From positions 1 to 15,302 of the forward strand of contig DKYJ01000016.1 in assembly GCA_002493305.1 (NCBI GenBank): DNA of 15,302 nt, given 5' to 3'. The position numbers and the translations under genes were made by a program. Positions 1 through 7,119 of the stretch are shown in pieces. Each line of letters begins with the position of its first letter. The stretch's first letter is position 1. This stretch comes from Clostridiales bacterium UBA7103. Its GTDB lineage: Bacteria; Bacillota; Clostridia; Oscillospirales; Oscillospiraceae. Below the pieces are notes generated by a model. That model worked only from the letters and a program-made list of their open reading frames with translations, did no database searches and was not told the origin of the DNA.

Positions 1-17
1 GACTTTTTTCAAAAGTC
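1..17. repeat. Short perfect inverted repeat
   Basis: Seven-base arms (GACTTTT / AAAAGTC) flank a three-base spacer. It may be the tail of a terminator for a gene lying left of the window. The window edge cuts off the context. Confidence 0.35.
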
Positions 18-47
18 ACCTCTCGCTCATTTTGTCGCGACTCCTCT

Positions 48-86
48 CCAAACCGCAGCCGCTTCGCTGGGTTGCGGTTTGGTTTT
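48..86 (+). terminator. Probable intrinsic terminator
   Basis: The arms CCAAACCGCA (48-57) and TGCGGTTTGG (73-82) pair perfectly over ten bases around a 15-base loop, and TTTT follows at 83-86. It probably ends a plus-strand gene that lies left of the window. The T run is short. Confidence 0.5.
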
Positions 87-124
87 ATGGGTGGAAAATA
101 TCTATACTGTTTCGATATTACATG

Positions 125-153
125 AAAAACCTCGTTCTTTGAACGGGGTTTTT
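125..153. terminator. Bidirectional intrinsic terminator-like hairpin
   Basis: AAAAACCTCGTTC (125-137) pairs with GAACGGGGTTTTT (141-153) over 13 positions with one wobble pair and a three-base loop. The A-rich foot on one side and T-rich foot on the other allow it to work in both directions. It may serve an upstream plus-strand gene or back up the terminator at 372-407. Confidence 0.55.
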
Positions 154-162
154 CAATGATAT

Positions 163-343
163 CCGTTCCTGCGGAACGGGTGATTTATCTGTGATATGAT
201 ATATTTGCTCCGCAAATGTGAAATATGCCTGCGGGCGTGAGTGGATTTATTTTATTTCACTTTCTGCAAAGCAGAAAAGTTCATGCTCCGTCAGGAGTAT
301 TTCATCGTGAGGCGGTGCGAACGATTTCATTTGCTGCACCCGC
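163..343. repeat. Chain of five or six mini-hairpins, probable dispersed intergenic repeat element
   Basis: Small inverted repeats follow one another every 15-35 bases: 163-179 (CCGTTCC/GGAACGG), 203-217 (ATTTGC/GCAAAT), 227-236 (GCC/GGC), 261-277 (TTTCTGC/GCAGAAA), 283-300 (seven bases with one wobble), and loosely 312-343. They are separated by variants of GTGA(T/A)AT or TTTCA. Most have a three-base loop, and the linkers read as GTGA on the left and TTTCAT on the right. From memory this style of element is common between genes in gut Oscillospirales, but I cannot confirm that here. Open reading frames running through it look accidental. Confidence 0.5.
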
Positions 344-365
344 TGAGTTGGGCTGCCCGCACGCA

Positions 366-407
366 GACAAAAAAATCGCCAAGCCCCTGATGGGGCTTGG
401 CGATTTT
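366..407 (-). terminator. Intrinsic terminator of the symporter-hydrolase-MFS operon
   Basis: The hairpin has 16-base perfect arms (372-387 and 392-407) and a four-base loop. Read on the minus strand, a seven-base T run follows. It lies about 25 bases past the MFS stop codon, so it ends that operon. The arms are A/T-footed on both sides, so it could also stop plus-strand transcription. Confidence 0.9.
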
Positions 408-430
408 CAAAAAGGAGTGAAGAGTGTATT

Positions 431-1729
431 TTATCGAAGGTGTTTTGTCTGCTTTTTCCCGGTTTCGGGAAGAAGAAACAGGACGACGAAAAACGCGATG
501 ATATTTACTGTGTTGATTATCAAAATGCTCCATCTCAGGCCAGTGAAATGCGCCTGAACCATATCCAAAGCACTCTGCGCTACGAAAAAGTCCGTAAGCT
601 TGCCGCCCAAAAGCGGAGCGAGCGTTCCCCCAATGAGGCATCCGGCGGAGACGATCATTGAAAACGACGCGCCCACATGCTCGCTGCGCATATCCGATAT
701 GTCCATAGGAACCATGTAAAGCCCCGGCAGGTACATGCTGTTGCCGACGGTAAACAGCCCAACACCTACCAGACACAGCGGCAGCGAGAAATCGATGGTG
801 AGCATGGCAAAAATGATGCCCACAAATTTGAACATCTGCCCCCACAGGACAACGGGCTTTCTGCGCCCGGTGCGCGAGGCGATGATCCCGCCCGCCACGG
901 CAAAGATTATGCCCACCAGCGGGAAGGAGAGGGAGGCCAGAGTATTTGCCGCCTGCTCGGATAAGCCTGCACCCTCCGCCAAAAACAGCGGATAGACGGC
1001 GGAAAAATAGGCATAAAAGCTGAAATCGAACACATAGGTCAAAACGCAGGCAAGGATCTCCCTGCGTTTTATAAGGTGAATATAGACCCCAAAGCCAGAA
1101 TCATCGGCGCTCACAGCCTCCGACTCATGCCGGACGGGGGATTTTTGCTCCTTGGGCAAAAAGATCCACAGCAGGAGCGCGGGCAGGGCAAATATGCTCC
1201 ACACCGCGATGCTCCATTGCCAAGAGCCGCGAAACAGATCCATAAGCGGCGAGGAGAGCAAATAGCATAGGAGCGCGCCTATCCACGGGAAAAGCCCGTT
1301 CAAGGTGTCCATGACCTCCCGCTGCTTTGGCTCATACCAGTCCATGATAGCAGAGCCGATAAAGGGAATGCTCAGGCCATATGCCATGGCAAAGAGGACT
1401 CTGCAAGCCATCAGCCCCGCATAGCTGTTGCGGATAAGGAGAACCGCGCCGCTTAAAATCAGCAGCTCAAGCACCAGCCGATACATACGTCTAAGCCCGA
1501 GGCGCGGCAATATCGCGCCGCCGAGCATGGCCACCAGCGCGCTGACAGGATAGACCACGGAGACCGTGAGAACAAGAGCCGCGTTGTTGTCTAAAAGGCT
1601 GAACTCCTCCGCTATGTATGACAGCACCGGAGACGGGCCTATGATCAGTATATAGATCAGGATCAGCCCTGTTATGAGCAGCCCTGTTCTCAAGGCGGAA
1701 ATTCGTTTGGAAATTTTATATTCTTTCAT
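431..1729 (-). CDS. Major facilitator superfamily transporter, CynX/NimT-like
   Basis: A 432-residue integral membrane protein with about twelve hydrophobic segments in two blocks of six. A hydrophilic central loop rich in charged residues lies between the sixth and seventh (near residues 195-220, after the segment ending WIFLPKEQ). The layout and the stretch reading AYGLSIPFIGSAIMDWYEP recall the CynX/NimT and general MFS permeases. The substrate cannot be read from sequence. The start at 1729 is preferred over one 57 bases upstream because AAGGA sits seven bases before it and the upstream extension is not MFS-like. It is the last gene of the minus-strand operon, 113 bases after the M20 gene, and is closed by a strong terminator. 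It may export a hydrolysis product or import a second substrate; that is inference. Confidence 0.85.
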   Translation of the reverse strand: MKEYKISKRISALRTGLLITGLILIYILIIGPSPVLSYIAEEFSLLDNNAALVLTVSVVYPVSALVAMLGGAILPRLGLRRMYRLVLELLILSGAVLLIRNSYAGLMACRVLFAMAYGLSIPFIGSAIMDWYEPKQREVMDTLNGLFPWIGALLCYLLSSPLMDLFRGSWQWSIAVWSIFALPALLLWIFLPKEQKSPVRHESEAVSADDSGFGVYIHLIKRREILACVLTYVFDFSFYAYFSAVYPLFLAEGAGLSEQAANTLASLSFPLVGIIFAVAGGIIASRTGRRKPVVLWGQMFKFVGIIFAMLTIDFSLPLCLVGVGLFTVGNSMYLPGLYMVPMDISDMRSEHVGASFSMIVSAGCLIGGTLAPLLGGKLTDFFVAQSALDMVQAHFTGLRWSILIINTVNIIAFFVVLFLLPETGKKQTKHLR

Positions 1730-1781
1730 CTGCTGATCCTTCAAAAAATTCAAATTTGGGATGAAGAACATAAACCAGCTT

Positions 1782-1808
1782 GACAAAAAGACCTATATGT
1801 TTTTTGTC
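1782..1808. repeat. Inverted repeat between the M20 and MFS genes
   Basis: Eight-base arms GACAAAAA (1782-1789) and TTTTTGTC (1801-1808) surround an 11-base spacer in the longest gap of the operon. It may be an operator, a weak partial terminator or an RNA stability hairpin. No promoter for the MFS gene alone was obvious. Confidence 0.3.
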
Positions 1809-1842
1809 CGCTTCTCCCAGCGAGCGTTATGACAGTCTCAAG

Positions 1843-3006
1843 CTATTTTTGATAAGCGCAGGCAAAGGCCGCGTAGAGCGCAGAACCCGGAACTAAGGCC
1901 GATTCGTCAAAGTCAAAATGCGGGTTGTGCAGGCCGTAGCTCATACCCTCGTATCCACAGCCGACCCACGCGAACACGGCGGGCAGCTTCTCACAGTAAA
2001 AGCTGAAATCCTCACCGCCCAATGCAAGGGGGAATTTGGCCATTACCGCGTCCTCGCCGTACATCTCCGCCAGCGCCCTGCGCGCCACTGCCGCACACGC
2101 GGGGTCGTTGGCCGTGCAGGGGCACAACTCGGTAAATTCTATCTCTGTGTCGCAGCCGTACATGGCGCAGCTTCCCCCGGCGATCCTTCTGATGCGCTTG
2201 TGGGCAATCTGCTGGGCTTCGCGGTCAAACCAACGGATAGAGCCGGAAATCTCGCCGCTGTCGGGGATGATATTCATAGCCGTACCGCACTTGATATAGC
2301 CGACTGTCAGCACCAGGGGAGTGTCCCCCTGAAGGGAGAGTGATTTGATCTGATGAATGCCGTCAACAATAGAGGTGCAGGCAGGGATGGGGTCGTTGCA
2401 GCGCTCAGGCTGAGAGCCGTGGCCGCCCTTTCCCAAAACCTTGACAACATACTTGTCAGCGCCCGCCATCAAAGGCCCGTCCATCAGCCCGATCTTGCCC
2501 AGGGGAATATCTGGCCAGATGTGCGCGCCAAAGATGACATCCACATTTTCAAGGGCGTTGCCGCAGATCATGAGCTTTGCTCCGGTAGCGTACTCCTCGC
2601 CGGGCTGAAAGATAAACACCGCTGTGTTGGGGCGCTTTTCCATGGCCGAGAGGATCTTTGCCGCGCCCAGCAGCATGGCGGCATGGCTGTCATGTCCGCA
2701 GGCGTGCATCACGCCCTCATGCTTGGACGCAAAGGGCAGGCCGGTGTCCTCACACACGGGGAGCGCATCAATATCCGCGCGCAGTGCGACCGTGCAGCCG
2801 CCCGGCTCTGTGGCAGGCAGCATGCCAAGAGTGCCTGTCTCACCGACAGCCCGCCAGCTTATGCCCATTGCGTCAAGCTCGCGGCGGATCAGCGCGGCAG
2901 TCTCGTGCTCCTGCATACTCAGCTCGGGCTTTGCGTGTATAGTCCTGCGCATCTCAATGGTGTAATCCTTGTATTTTTCGGCAAGCGCTTTGATTTCGTT
3001 GTACAT
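1843..3006 (-). CDS. M20 family metallo-amidohydrolase/peptidase (M20D, hippurate or N-acyl-amino-acid hydrolase type)
   Basis: A 387-residue cytoplasmic enzyme of normal M20D length, with no signal peptide. Visible metal-site motifs are ADIDALP at 77-83, HACGHD at 101-106 (Cys103 and His105), QPGEE at 134-138 (Glu138), GAH with His162, and LHNPHFDFDE with His360. GGEDFSFY at 330-337 is the usual C-terminal signature. The Cys/His/Glu/His/His set is that of aminoacylase-like M20D enzymes, which remove acyl groups from N-acylated amino acids. The dimerisation (lid) domain lies roughly at 185-295. GAGGTG lies 11 bases before the ATG. It starts 33 bases after the alpha/beta hydrolase stop, so both probably act on the compound brought in by the symporter. 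The exact substrate (N-acetyl-, benzoyl- or indole-acyl amino acid, or dipeptide) cannot be decided. Confidence 0.92.
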   Translation of the reverse strand: MYNEIKALAEKYKDYTIEMRRTIHAKPELSMQEHETAALIRRELDAMGISWRAVGETGTLGMLPATEPGGCTVALRADIDALPVCEDTGLPFASKHEGVMHACGHDSHAAMLLGAAKILSAMEKRPNTAVFIFQPGEEYATGAKLMICGNALENVDVIFGAHIWPDIPLGKIGLMDGPLMAGADKYVVKVLGKGGHGSQPERCNDPIPACTSIVDGIHQIKSLSLQGDTPLVLTVGYIKCGTAMNIIPDSGEISGSIRWFDREAQQIAHKRIRRIAGGSCAMYGCDTEIEFTELCPCTANDPACAAVARRALAEMYGEDAVMAKFPLALGGEDFSFYCEKLPAVFAWVGCGYEGMSYGLHNPHFDFDESALVPGSALYAAFACAYQK

Positions 3007-3039
3007 ACTCGTCTTGTCACCTCGTTTTATGCGGGAAGA

Positions 3040-3912
3040 TCATTTCTTAAAATGCTCGTCTATGAAGCTCTTGAGGATGGGGAACACGATTTCGGGGCAG
3101 TCGGCAAAGACCTCGTGGGACGCGCCGGGGATAATATGGAACTGCGCGCCGGGGATCGCCTCGGCAATCTCCCTGTTGGCGTCTACATCGCAGATGAAAT
3201 CCTGCTCGCCCGCCATGACGAGGCAGGGCAGATCGACCTTTTTCAGATCGGGGATCAGGTCAAAGCTCGCCAGCTCCCCGTTGAATTGGTATCTGACAAT
3301 ATCGTCGTTGGTTATGGAGCGAAACTGCCCCTCGATGGCCTCCTGCCCCTTGAATTTGCCCTTGCCGTGATAGAGCGGCAGCATCTTTTCAAGGTACTCA
3401 TGGAAGGTGATAGTGCCGTTTTGCAGAGCGCCGGTCGTCCAGATGTCGTACTGCTCCTGCGTGCCGTACTCAAGAATGTGCTTTGCGACGCGTTCGTTTG
3501 CAATTCCTGCCGCGTTTGCAGCTGTGCAGATGATCATTACGCCGTACAGATGCTCTGGAAAATGACTCGCGTAATACTGCGCCTTCATGCCGCCGTAGGA
3601 CTGCCCCAGGACGAACACTTTCTCAAGACCGAGATACTCGCGCAGGGCTTCAATATCCTCAACATTCTGCTTGATGGTGTTGGTGGTGTAGTCGATGCGC
3701 TCACTGCGTCCGGTGTTCCGGTCATCGATATAGATGAGCTGGCAATACTCAGACAGCGGGGAGAGGTCGGGCATGAAGTGGGAATGGTCGCTGCCCGGAC
3801 CGCCATGCAGGACAAGACATACGGGCTTTTCGCGCATTATCGGGCCATCAGGAACAAATTGCAGACCTTCTACATCGAAGAAGATCTTGTAGCCGTTAAC
3901 TTTTGCAAACAT
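3040..3912 (-). CDS. Alpha/beta hydrolase, prolyl iminopeptidase-like (peptidase family S33)
   Basis: A 290-residue soluble hydrolase. HGGPG at 36-40 is the oxyanion-hole motif of S33 peptidases, and DDRNTGRS at 63-70 matches the D-x-R-G-x-G-x-S block that follows it in prolyl iminopeptidases. The nucleophile elbow GQSYGG at 103-108 gives Ser105. The acid is probably Asp238 in GEQD, and the base His266 in GASHE. All triad residues are present, so it should be active. Family members remove N-terminal proline or other residues from small peptides, or hydrolyse amides and esters. AAAGGA seven bases before the ATG supports the start. It lies between the symporter (38-base gap) and the M20 gene. 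A lactone or amide hydrolase role is possible; prolyl specificity is not shown by sequence alone. Confidence 0.88.
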   Translation of the reverse strand: MFAKVNGYKIFFDVEGLQFVPDGPIMREKPVCLVLHGGPGSDHSHFMPDLSPLSEYCQLIYIDDRNTGRSERIDYTTNTIKQNVEDIEALREYLGLEKVFVLGQSYGGMKAQYYASHFPEHLYGVMIICTAANAAGIANERVAKHILEYGTQEQYDIWTTGALQNGTITFHEYLEKMLPLYHGKGKFKGQEAIEGQFRSITNDDIVRYQFNGELASFDLIPDLKKVDLPCLVMAGEQDFICDVDANREIAEAIPGAQFHIIPGASHEVFADCPEIVFPILKSFIDEHFKK

Positions 3913-3950
3913 AGCAATATCCTTTCTTTTATGATATAGGTCGGCGGGGC

Positions 3951-5699
3951 TTATTTATCATCGCCCTTGCCAAAGGTGCGGCGAACAAGGTGATAGCCAA
4001 GGAACAGTGCGCCGACTATGGAAATGCCGGAGAAGCTCAGCAGAGCAATATCCGAAACGGGGTTATCAAAGGTCGGGAACGCGCCCAGCTTGCCGGTAAG
4101 ACCCAGCGCGCAGATAATAGCCGCGACCAGCACAAGGATGCCGCCAACAATAATGTCCTTCGCCCCGTCCATCTTGATAAACGGCTCCTTGCTGTCGAAC
4201 AGCGCGCGAAATTCAGGGCCGTTGTCATCGGGATCGTAGGGCTTTGTAAGGCTGAGGCAGAGAAACACGACAAATACGACGATCCAGCCGAGGAAGAGCG
4301 TCGGGATGCCAAAGAAGCCGCCGCCCATGATAGCGGCATACGCGCCGCCCGCGTAGAACATGGAGGCAAGGCAGATAACTATGCCGAGAACAACGCCCCA
4401 GAATGCCGCCCTCTCGTTAAAACGCTTCCAGAAGCAGGTGCAGATAACGGTTGGGGTCAGGGTCGCGACAAGGATCATCTGGACGGCGACGGCGGTGATG
4501 GAGATGCCGCTGTATCCAAAGAGCTTTGCAAGCAGCAGCGAAAGAAGCGCGATTATTACCGTGGAAATGACCTCAATGACCTTGTAGTGCTTTTCGCTCC
4601 TGTTCTTGTTGACATCCTTGTAGATATTGATGCAGGTCATGCCGATGGCGTTGATGTAAGCGCCGACGGTGGAGAGGATCGCCGCTGCGGTCGCAAGGAG
4701 GAAGAGTACCGTGCCTGCGCCGCCCATGACCTTTTCGGCGACCAGCAGAACGATGCTGTCGGGTGCGTCAACGCTTGCTATCATGCCGCGTCCCCATACG
4801 CCGTAGCTTGCCATAAGCAGGACGGTGGGCGCAAAGATAATGATATAGGCACGCATGCCGCGCGTACCGTCGCCGCGGTTGCGCTGGGCAAGGAAGCGCC
4901 CGATAACGCCGAGGTCGCAGCAGGCCCACAGAGAGCAGGCAAGGATGTACGCCACAAGGCCCATAGCGCCCCAGCCCGGCATGTGGAATATGTCAAAGAA
5001 GCCCTCGGTTATGCCGACGGCTTCACCTGCGGCGGTCAGGTCATAGCCGGTAATGCCGAGAAGGGCGGTCGCGAACGCGGAGAAAGAGCCGAAGCGCCTA
5101 AACAGCAGAATGGTCAGCACGCCGACAAGCAGACCGATGAAAATGTACTGCACGGTGTCCACAATGGACATGGCCTCCATGCCGCCCAGAGCGTTATAGA
5201 TAATCGCAACAACAATAACGATAACCGCACCGAGCCAGAAATTCACGCCCAGCAGAGTTTGAAGAACGATAGCGCCGCCGAAAACGCTCACGGCGTTTGC
5301 AAACAGACCCCAAAACAGACTCCATGTGGTCAAAACAACATTCATGCGCTTGCTCTTGGGAAAGCGCTTGACGGCAAGCTCGGCAAGGGTGTTGCACTGG
5401 ACTGTGCGCATGCGGTTTGCCATCATGGGTACGGTTATCAGCATGAACAGTCCCGCAAAGATGTTCGCCCAGAACATCTGCGAATAGCCGACCTGATATG
5501 ATGCGCCGGCATTGCCTAAAAGCTGTGCGGCATTGGTGATGGTCGCCATAGTACAGCCCGCAATAATGTACCACGGGAGGTTGTGACTTACCGTGCCTAC
5601 GGAAGTCTTGCTGCGCTTGCTCAGCAGTCTCGCCGCAATCAGTATCAATGCAATATACACAATAACTGCCGCGACGGAAATGATCTGAATTCTACTCAT
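3951..5699 (-). CDS. Sodium:solute symporter family (SSS) transporter
   Basis: A 582-residue membrane protein with about 13 hydrophobic segments, the usual SSS number. The stretch GGMEAMSIVDTVQ (near 172-184) corresponds to the family signature G-G-hydrophobic-x-A-V-x-x-T-D-x-x-Q in the fifth transmembrane region. The first segment at 5-23 acts as an uncleaved signal anchor, with the N-terminus outside. The chosen ATG at 5699 has GGAGGAG six bases upstream; an ATG 18 bases earlier overlaps that ribosome site and is rejected. It is the first gene of the operon and is preceded by a promoter and a structured leader with a terminator. The two following hydrolases suggest that it imports a peptide or acylated amino acid with sodium. 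SSS proteins also carry proline, pantothenate, sugars and acids, so the substrate is open. Confidence 0.92.
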   Translation of the reverse strand: MSRIQIISVAAVIVYIALILIAARLLSKRSKTSVGTVSHNLPWYIIAGCTMATITNAAQLLGNAGASYQVGYSQMFWANIFAGLFMLITVPMMANRMRTVQCNTLAELAVKRFPKSKRMNVVLTTWSLFWGLFANAVSVFGGAIVLQTLLGVNFWLGAVIVIVVAIIYNALGGMEAMSIVDTVQYIFIGLLVGVLTILLFRRFGSFSAFATALLGITGYDLTAAGEAVGITEGFFDIFHMPGWGAMGLVAYILACSLWACCDLGVIGRFLAQRNRGDGTRGMRAYIIIFAPTVLLMASYGVWGRGMIASVDAPDSIVLLVAEKVMGGAGTVLFLLATAAAILSTVGAYINAIGMTCINIYKDVNKNRSEKHYKVIEVISTVIIALLSLLLAKLFGYSGISITAVAVQMILVATLTPTVICTCFWKRFNERAAFWGVVLGIVICLASMFYAGGAYAAIMGGGFFGIPTLFLGWIVVFVVFLCLSLTKPYDPDDNGPEFRALFDSKEPFIKMDGAKDIIVGGILVLVAAIICALGLTGKLGAFPTFDNPVSDIALLSFSGISIVGALFLGYHLVRRTFGKGDDK

Positions 5700-5730
5700 G
5701 ATTTTCTCCTCCCACATTCTGGAATTATTT

Positions 5731-5759
5731 ATTTGTAATGCTCATTCGCATTTACAAAT
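5731..5759 (-). promoter_or_regulatory. Hairpin just upstream of the symporter ribosome site
   Basis: The arms at 5731-5741 and 5748-5759 pair over 11 bases with one bulged base and a six-base loop. It is A/T-rich, lacks a T run, and ends about 15 bases before GGAGGAG on the minus strand. It may stabilise the mRNA 5' end of the operon after read-through, or affect translation. Confidence 0.4.
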
Positions 5760-5776
5760 CGCTTTAGCTGCACGCT

Positions 5777-5841
5777 AAAAAGCACAAAGAGCTAAACCGA
5801 AAGCCGTCCGCGTCATTTTGCGGATCTCTCAGTTTAGCTCT
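5777..5841 (-). terminator. Leader attenuator (intrinsic terminator) of the symporter operon
   Basis: On the minus strand AGAGCTAAACTGAGAG (5826-5841) pairs with CTTTCGGTTTAGCTCT (5788-5803) over 16 positions, two of them G-T wobbles. A second stem, CCGC/GCGG, sits inside. The sequence then runs into TTTGTGCTTTTT, with the five-T run at 5777-5781. It lies about 95 bases after the predicted transcription start and 80 bases before the first gene, so it can stop transcription before the operon. Its 5' arm contains the 3' arm of the hairpin at 5834-5849, so the two cannot form together. A further alternative pairing uses the T run itself (5761-5783, TTTAGC/GCTAAA). Confidence 0.8.
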
Positions 5842-5868
5842 GTTGCTAACCCATACCCCATTGTATGG
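5834..5868 (-). promoter_or_regulatory. Predicted ANTAR-protein RNA target: two hexaloop hairpins
   Basis: Read on the minus strand, the first hairpin (5851-5868) is CCATAC, loop AATGGG, GTATGG: six perfect pairs and a six-base loop with A at position 1 and G at position 4, the bases conserved in ANTAR targets. One base later the second hairpin (5834-5849) is TTAGC, loop AACAGA, GCTAA. Its loop is also six bases and begins with A, but has A at position 4 and G at position 5, so it departs from the consensus. The second hairpin's 3' arm lies inside the terminator 5' arm. In the NasR and EutV systems the regulator stabilises such a pair and blocks termination. The ANTAR gene directly upstream makes it the likely binder. 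Confidence 0.72.
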
Positions 5869-5945
5869 CTTACTATATTAAATTACGGGAAAATTCAGGC
5901 AAGTGCCGTGAGCAAAGCCCGCGGTCACAATTTATTAATAAATTA

Positions 5946-5974
5946 TTTATACCGTGTCGGGAGGGGTTTGTCAA
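5946..5974 (-). promoter_or_regulatory. Sigma-A-type promoter of the symporter operon
   Basis: On the minus strand a perfect TTGACA (-35, 5969-5974) is followed by a 17-base spacer and TATAAA (-10, 5946-5951). The expected start is near 5939, giving a leader of about 240 bases. It lies just after the kinase stop at 6006, so the operon is initiated separately from the regulator genes. Confidence 0.8.
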
Positions 5975-6005
5975 GCTTTTTTAGCATTTTAAATAGAGAA
6001 AGTTT

Positions 6006-7118
6006 TTACCGCCATTCGATCAGGGCTTTCGTGCCGGCGGGACGCTCCGGCGTCCCGGCAGGACCGATGACGAGGCGGCCATTGAGCTTCTCCCTGACCA
6101 CGCTCTCCGCCAGATGCAGCCCCAGACCGAGCTGGTTATCAGGATCAAAGCCCACGCCGTCGTCGATAACGCAAATGCGCTTATAGTTATCAGTGCAGCT
6201 TATCTTGACCGTGATCTTCCCGCTGCGGCGGTCGACGAAGGCGTATTTGAGCGCGTTGCTGACAAGCTCGTTTACCGCAAGGCTGATGGCGGTGATCTTC
6301 TCATATTCCAGCGCGCAGGCGTCGCCCTCCACCGTCGTCGAAAGGCGGAAGTCCGTTGTGGTATAGCTGCAAATGGAGTCCAGAAGCTTTTCAAGCACGC
6401 TGCGGACATTCAGCATGGAGTTCCCCTCTGACGCGGAGAGCATATCGTGAATATTCGCGACTATGTGGATGCGGGCGGCGCTCTCCCTCAGCTTGTCTAT
6501 CAGCACCGGGTCAGCCGAGCGTCTTGCCTCCATGCGCATAATGCTCGCAATAGTCTGGAGGCTGTTCTTTATCCGGTGGTTTACCTCCTTGAGCCGAAGC
6601 TGAAGATAGCGCGCATCTTGAGACATCACCACTTCCTTACCGTTGTTGAGGTTCACCACCTCGCGCAAAAACGCGTTGGATCGGACAAGGGACTCGTACT
6701 TGCGGCTGCTCAGGACGCTTTTTGAGCAGTCCTCCTCTTTTATGAGCGCCCCGATAAAATGCTCACCGTTTATTATCGGCACGACATCCTGCTTTATCGG
6801 CGTGCCGTCGGGCGCTTTGCCAAGCTGGTTGTTGTAGCGCTTGCCGGTCTGAAGCACCATAAAAACACCCGGCTCATCCTCGGCGGACACACGATTCCCG
6901 ATGCAGGTGACCCTGCCGTAATACTCGATCGTGCTTTCCGCCGGATGGACCTGCGCGGCGCACAGCACCGTGCCGTCCGTACAGGGCACATCGAGAAAAA
7001 CATCGCTCGCGGTCAGCTCCGCAATAAGCGGGAGGCTTTTGACCGTGTCTGACAGCAGGGCGATCTCCTGCTCGGAAAAGGAGGTTCTTTCCCGTATAAG
7101 TTCAATACTTTTATTCAT
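6006..7118 (-). CDS. Soluble sensor histidine kinase, PdtaS/EutW-like (HisKA_2 type)
   Basis: A 370-residue kinase with no transmembrane segment, so it should sense a cytoplasmic signal. Residues about 5-130 resemble the GAF-like N-terminal domain of the PdtaS/EutW kinases (H_kinase_N). A linker with PAS-like character follows. The phosphoacceptor region LKEVNHRIKNSLQT at 176-189 places the phosphorylated histidine at His181 in the H-R-x-K-N motif of HisKA_2. The ATPase domain shows NELVSNALKYAF at 283-294, DDGVGFD at 319-325 and LGLGL at 330-334. Its ATG follows the regulator stop codon by one base, so the two are almost certainly co-transcribed and translationally coupled. Kinases of this class usually phosphorylate ANTAR regulators, as expected here. 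The ligand of the sensor domain is unknown. Confidence 0.93.
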   Translation of the reverse strand: MNKSIELIRERTSFSEQEIALLSDTVKSLPLIAELTASDVFLDVPCTDGTVLCAAQVHPAESTIEYYGRVTCIGNRVSAEDEPGVFMVLQTGKRYNNQLGKAPDGTPIKQDVVPIINGEHFIGALIKEEDCSKSVLSSRKYESLVRSNAFLREVVNLNNGKEVVMSQDARYLQLRLKEVNHRIKNSLQTIASIMRMEARRSADPVLIDKLRESAARIHIVANIHDMLSASEGNSMLNVRSVLEKLLDSICSYTTTDFRLSTTVEGDACALEYEKITAISLAVNELVSNALKYAFVDRRSGKITVKISCTDNYKRICVIDDGVGFDPDNQLGLGLHLAESVVREKLNGRLVIGPAGTPERPAGTKALIEWR

Positions 7119-7119
7119 C

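Noticed and set aside
1..430. CRISPR array or tRNA-like structure
   Set aside because: The small repeats are inverted and unequal, with no constant direct repeat or spacer length, and no cloverleaf could be built.
225..845. Open frames of 110 and 172 residues on either strand
   Set aside because: The first runs through the mini-hairpin repeats and across a terminator; the second is a shadow of the MFS gene. Neither has a recognisable family or a ribosome site.
2353..5501. Two very long plus-strand open frames (about 528 and 503 residues)
   Set aside because: They lie opposite well-supported minus-strand genes with intact catalytic or membrane motifs. Their translations are low-complexity and rich in His, Arg and Asp, as expected from antisense of GC-rich genes.
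5731..5759. Third ANTAR hexaloop hairpin
   Set aside because: The loop is six bases, but on the minus strand it begins with G and has T at position 4, and it is far from the other two hairpins.
5818..6186. Plus-strand open frame across the symporter leader
   Set aside because: It lies opposite the promoter, the RNA switch and the kinase end, and has no protein family likeness.
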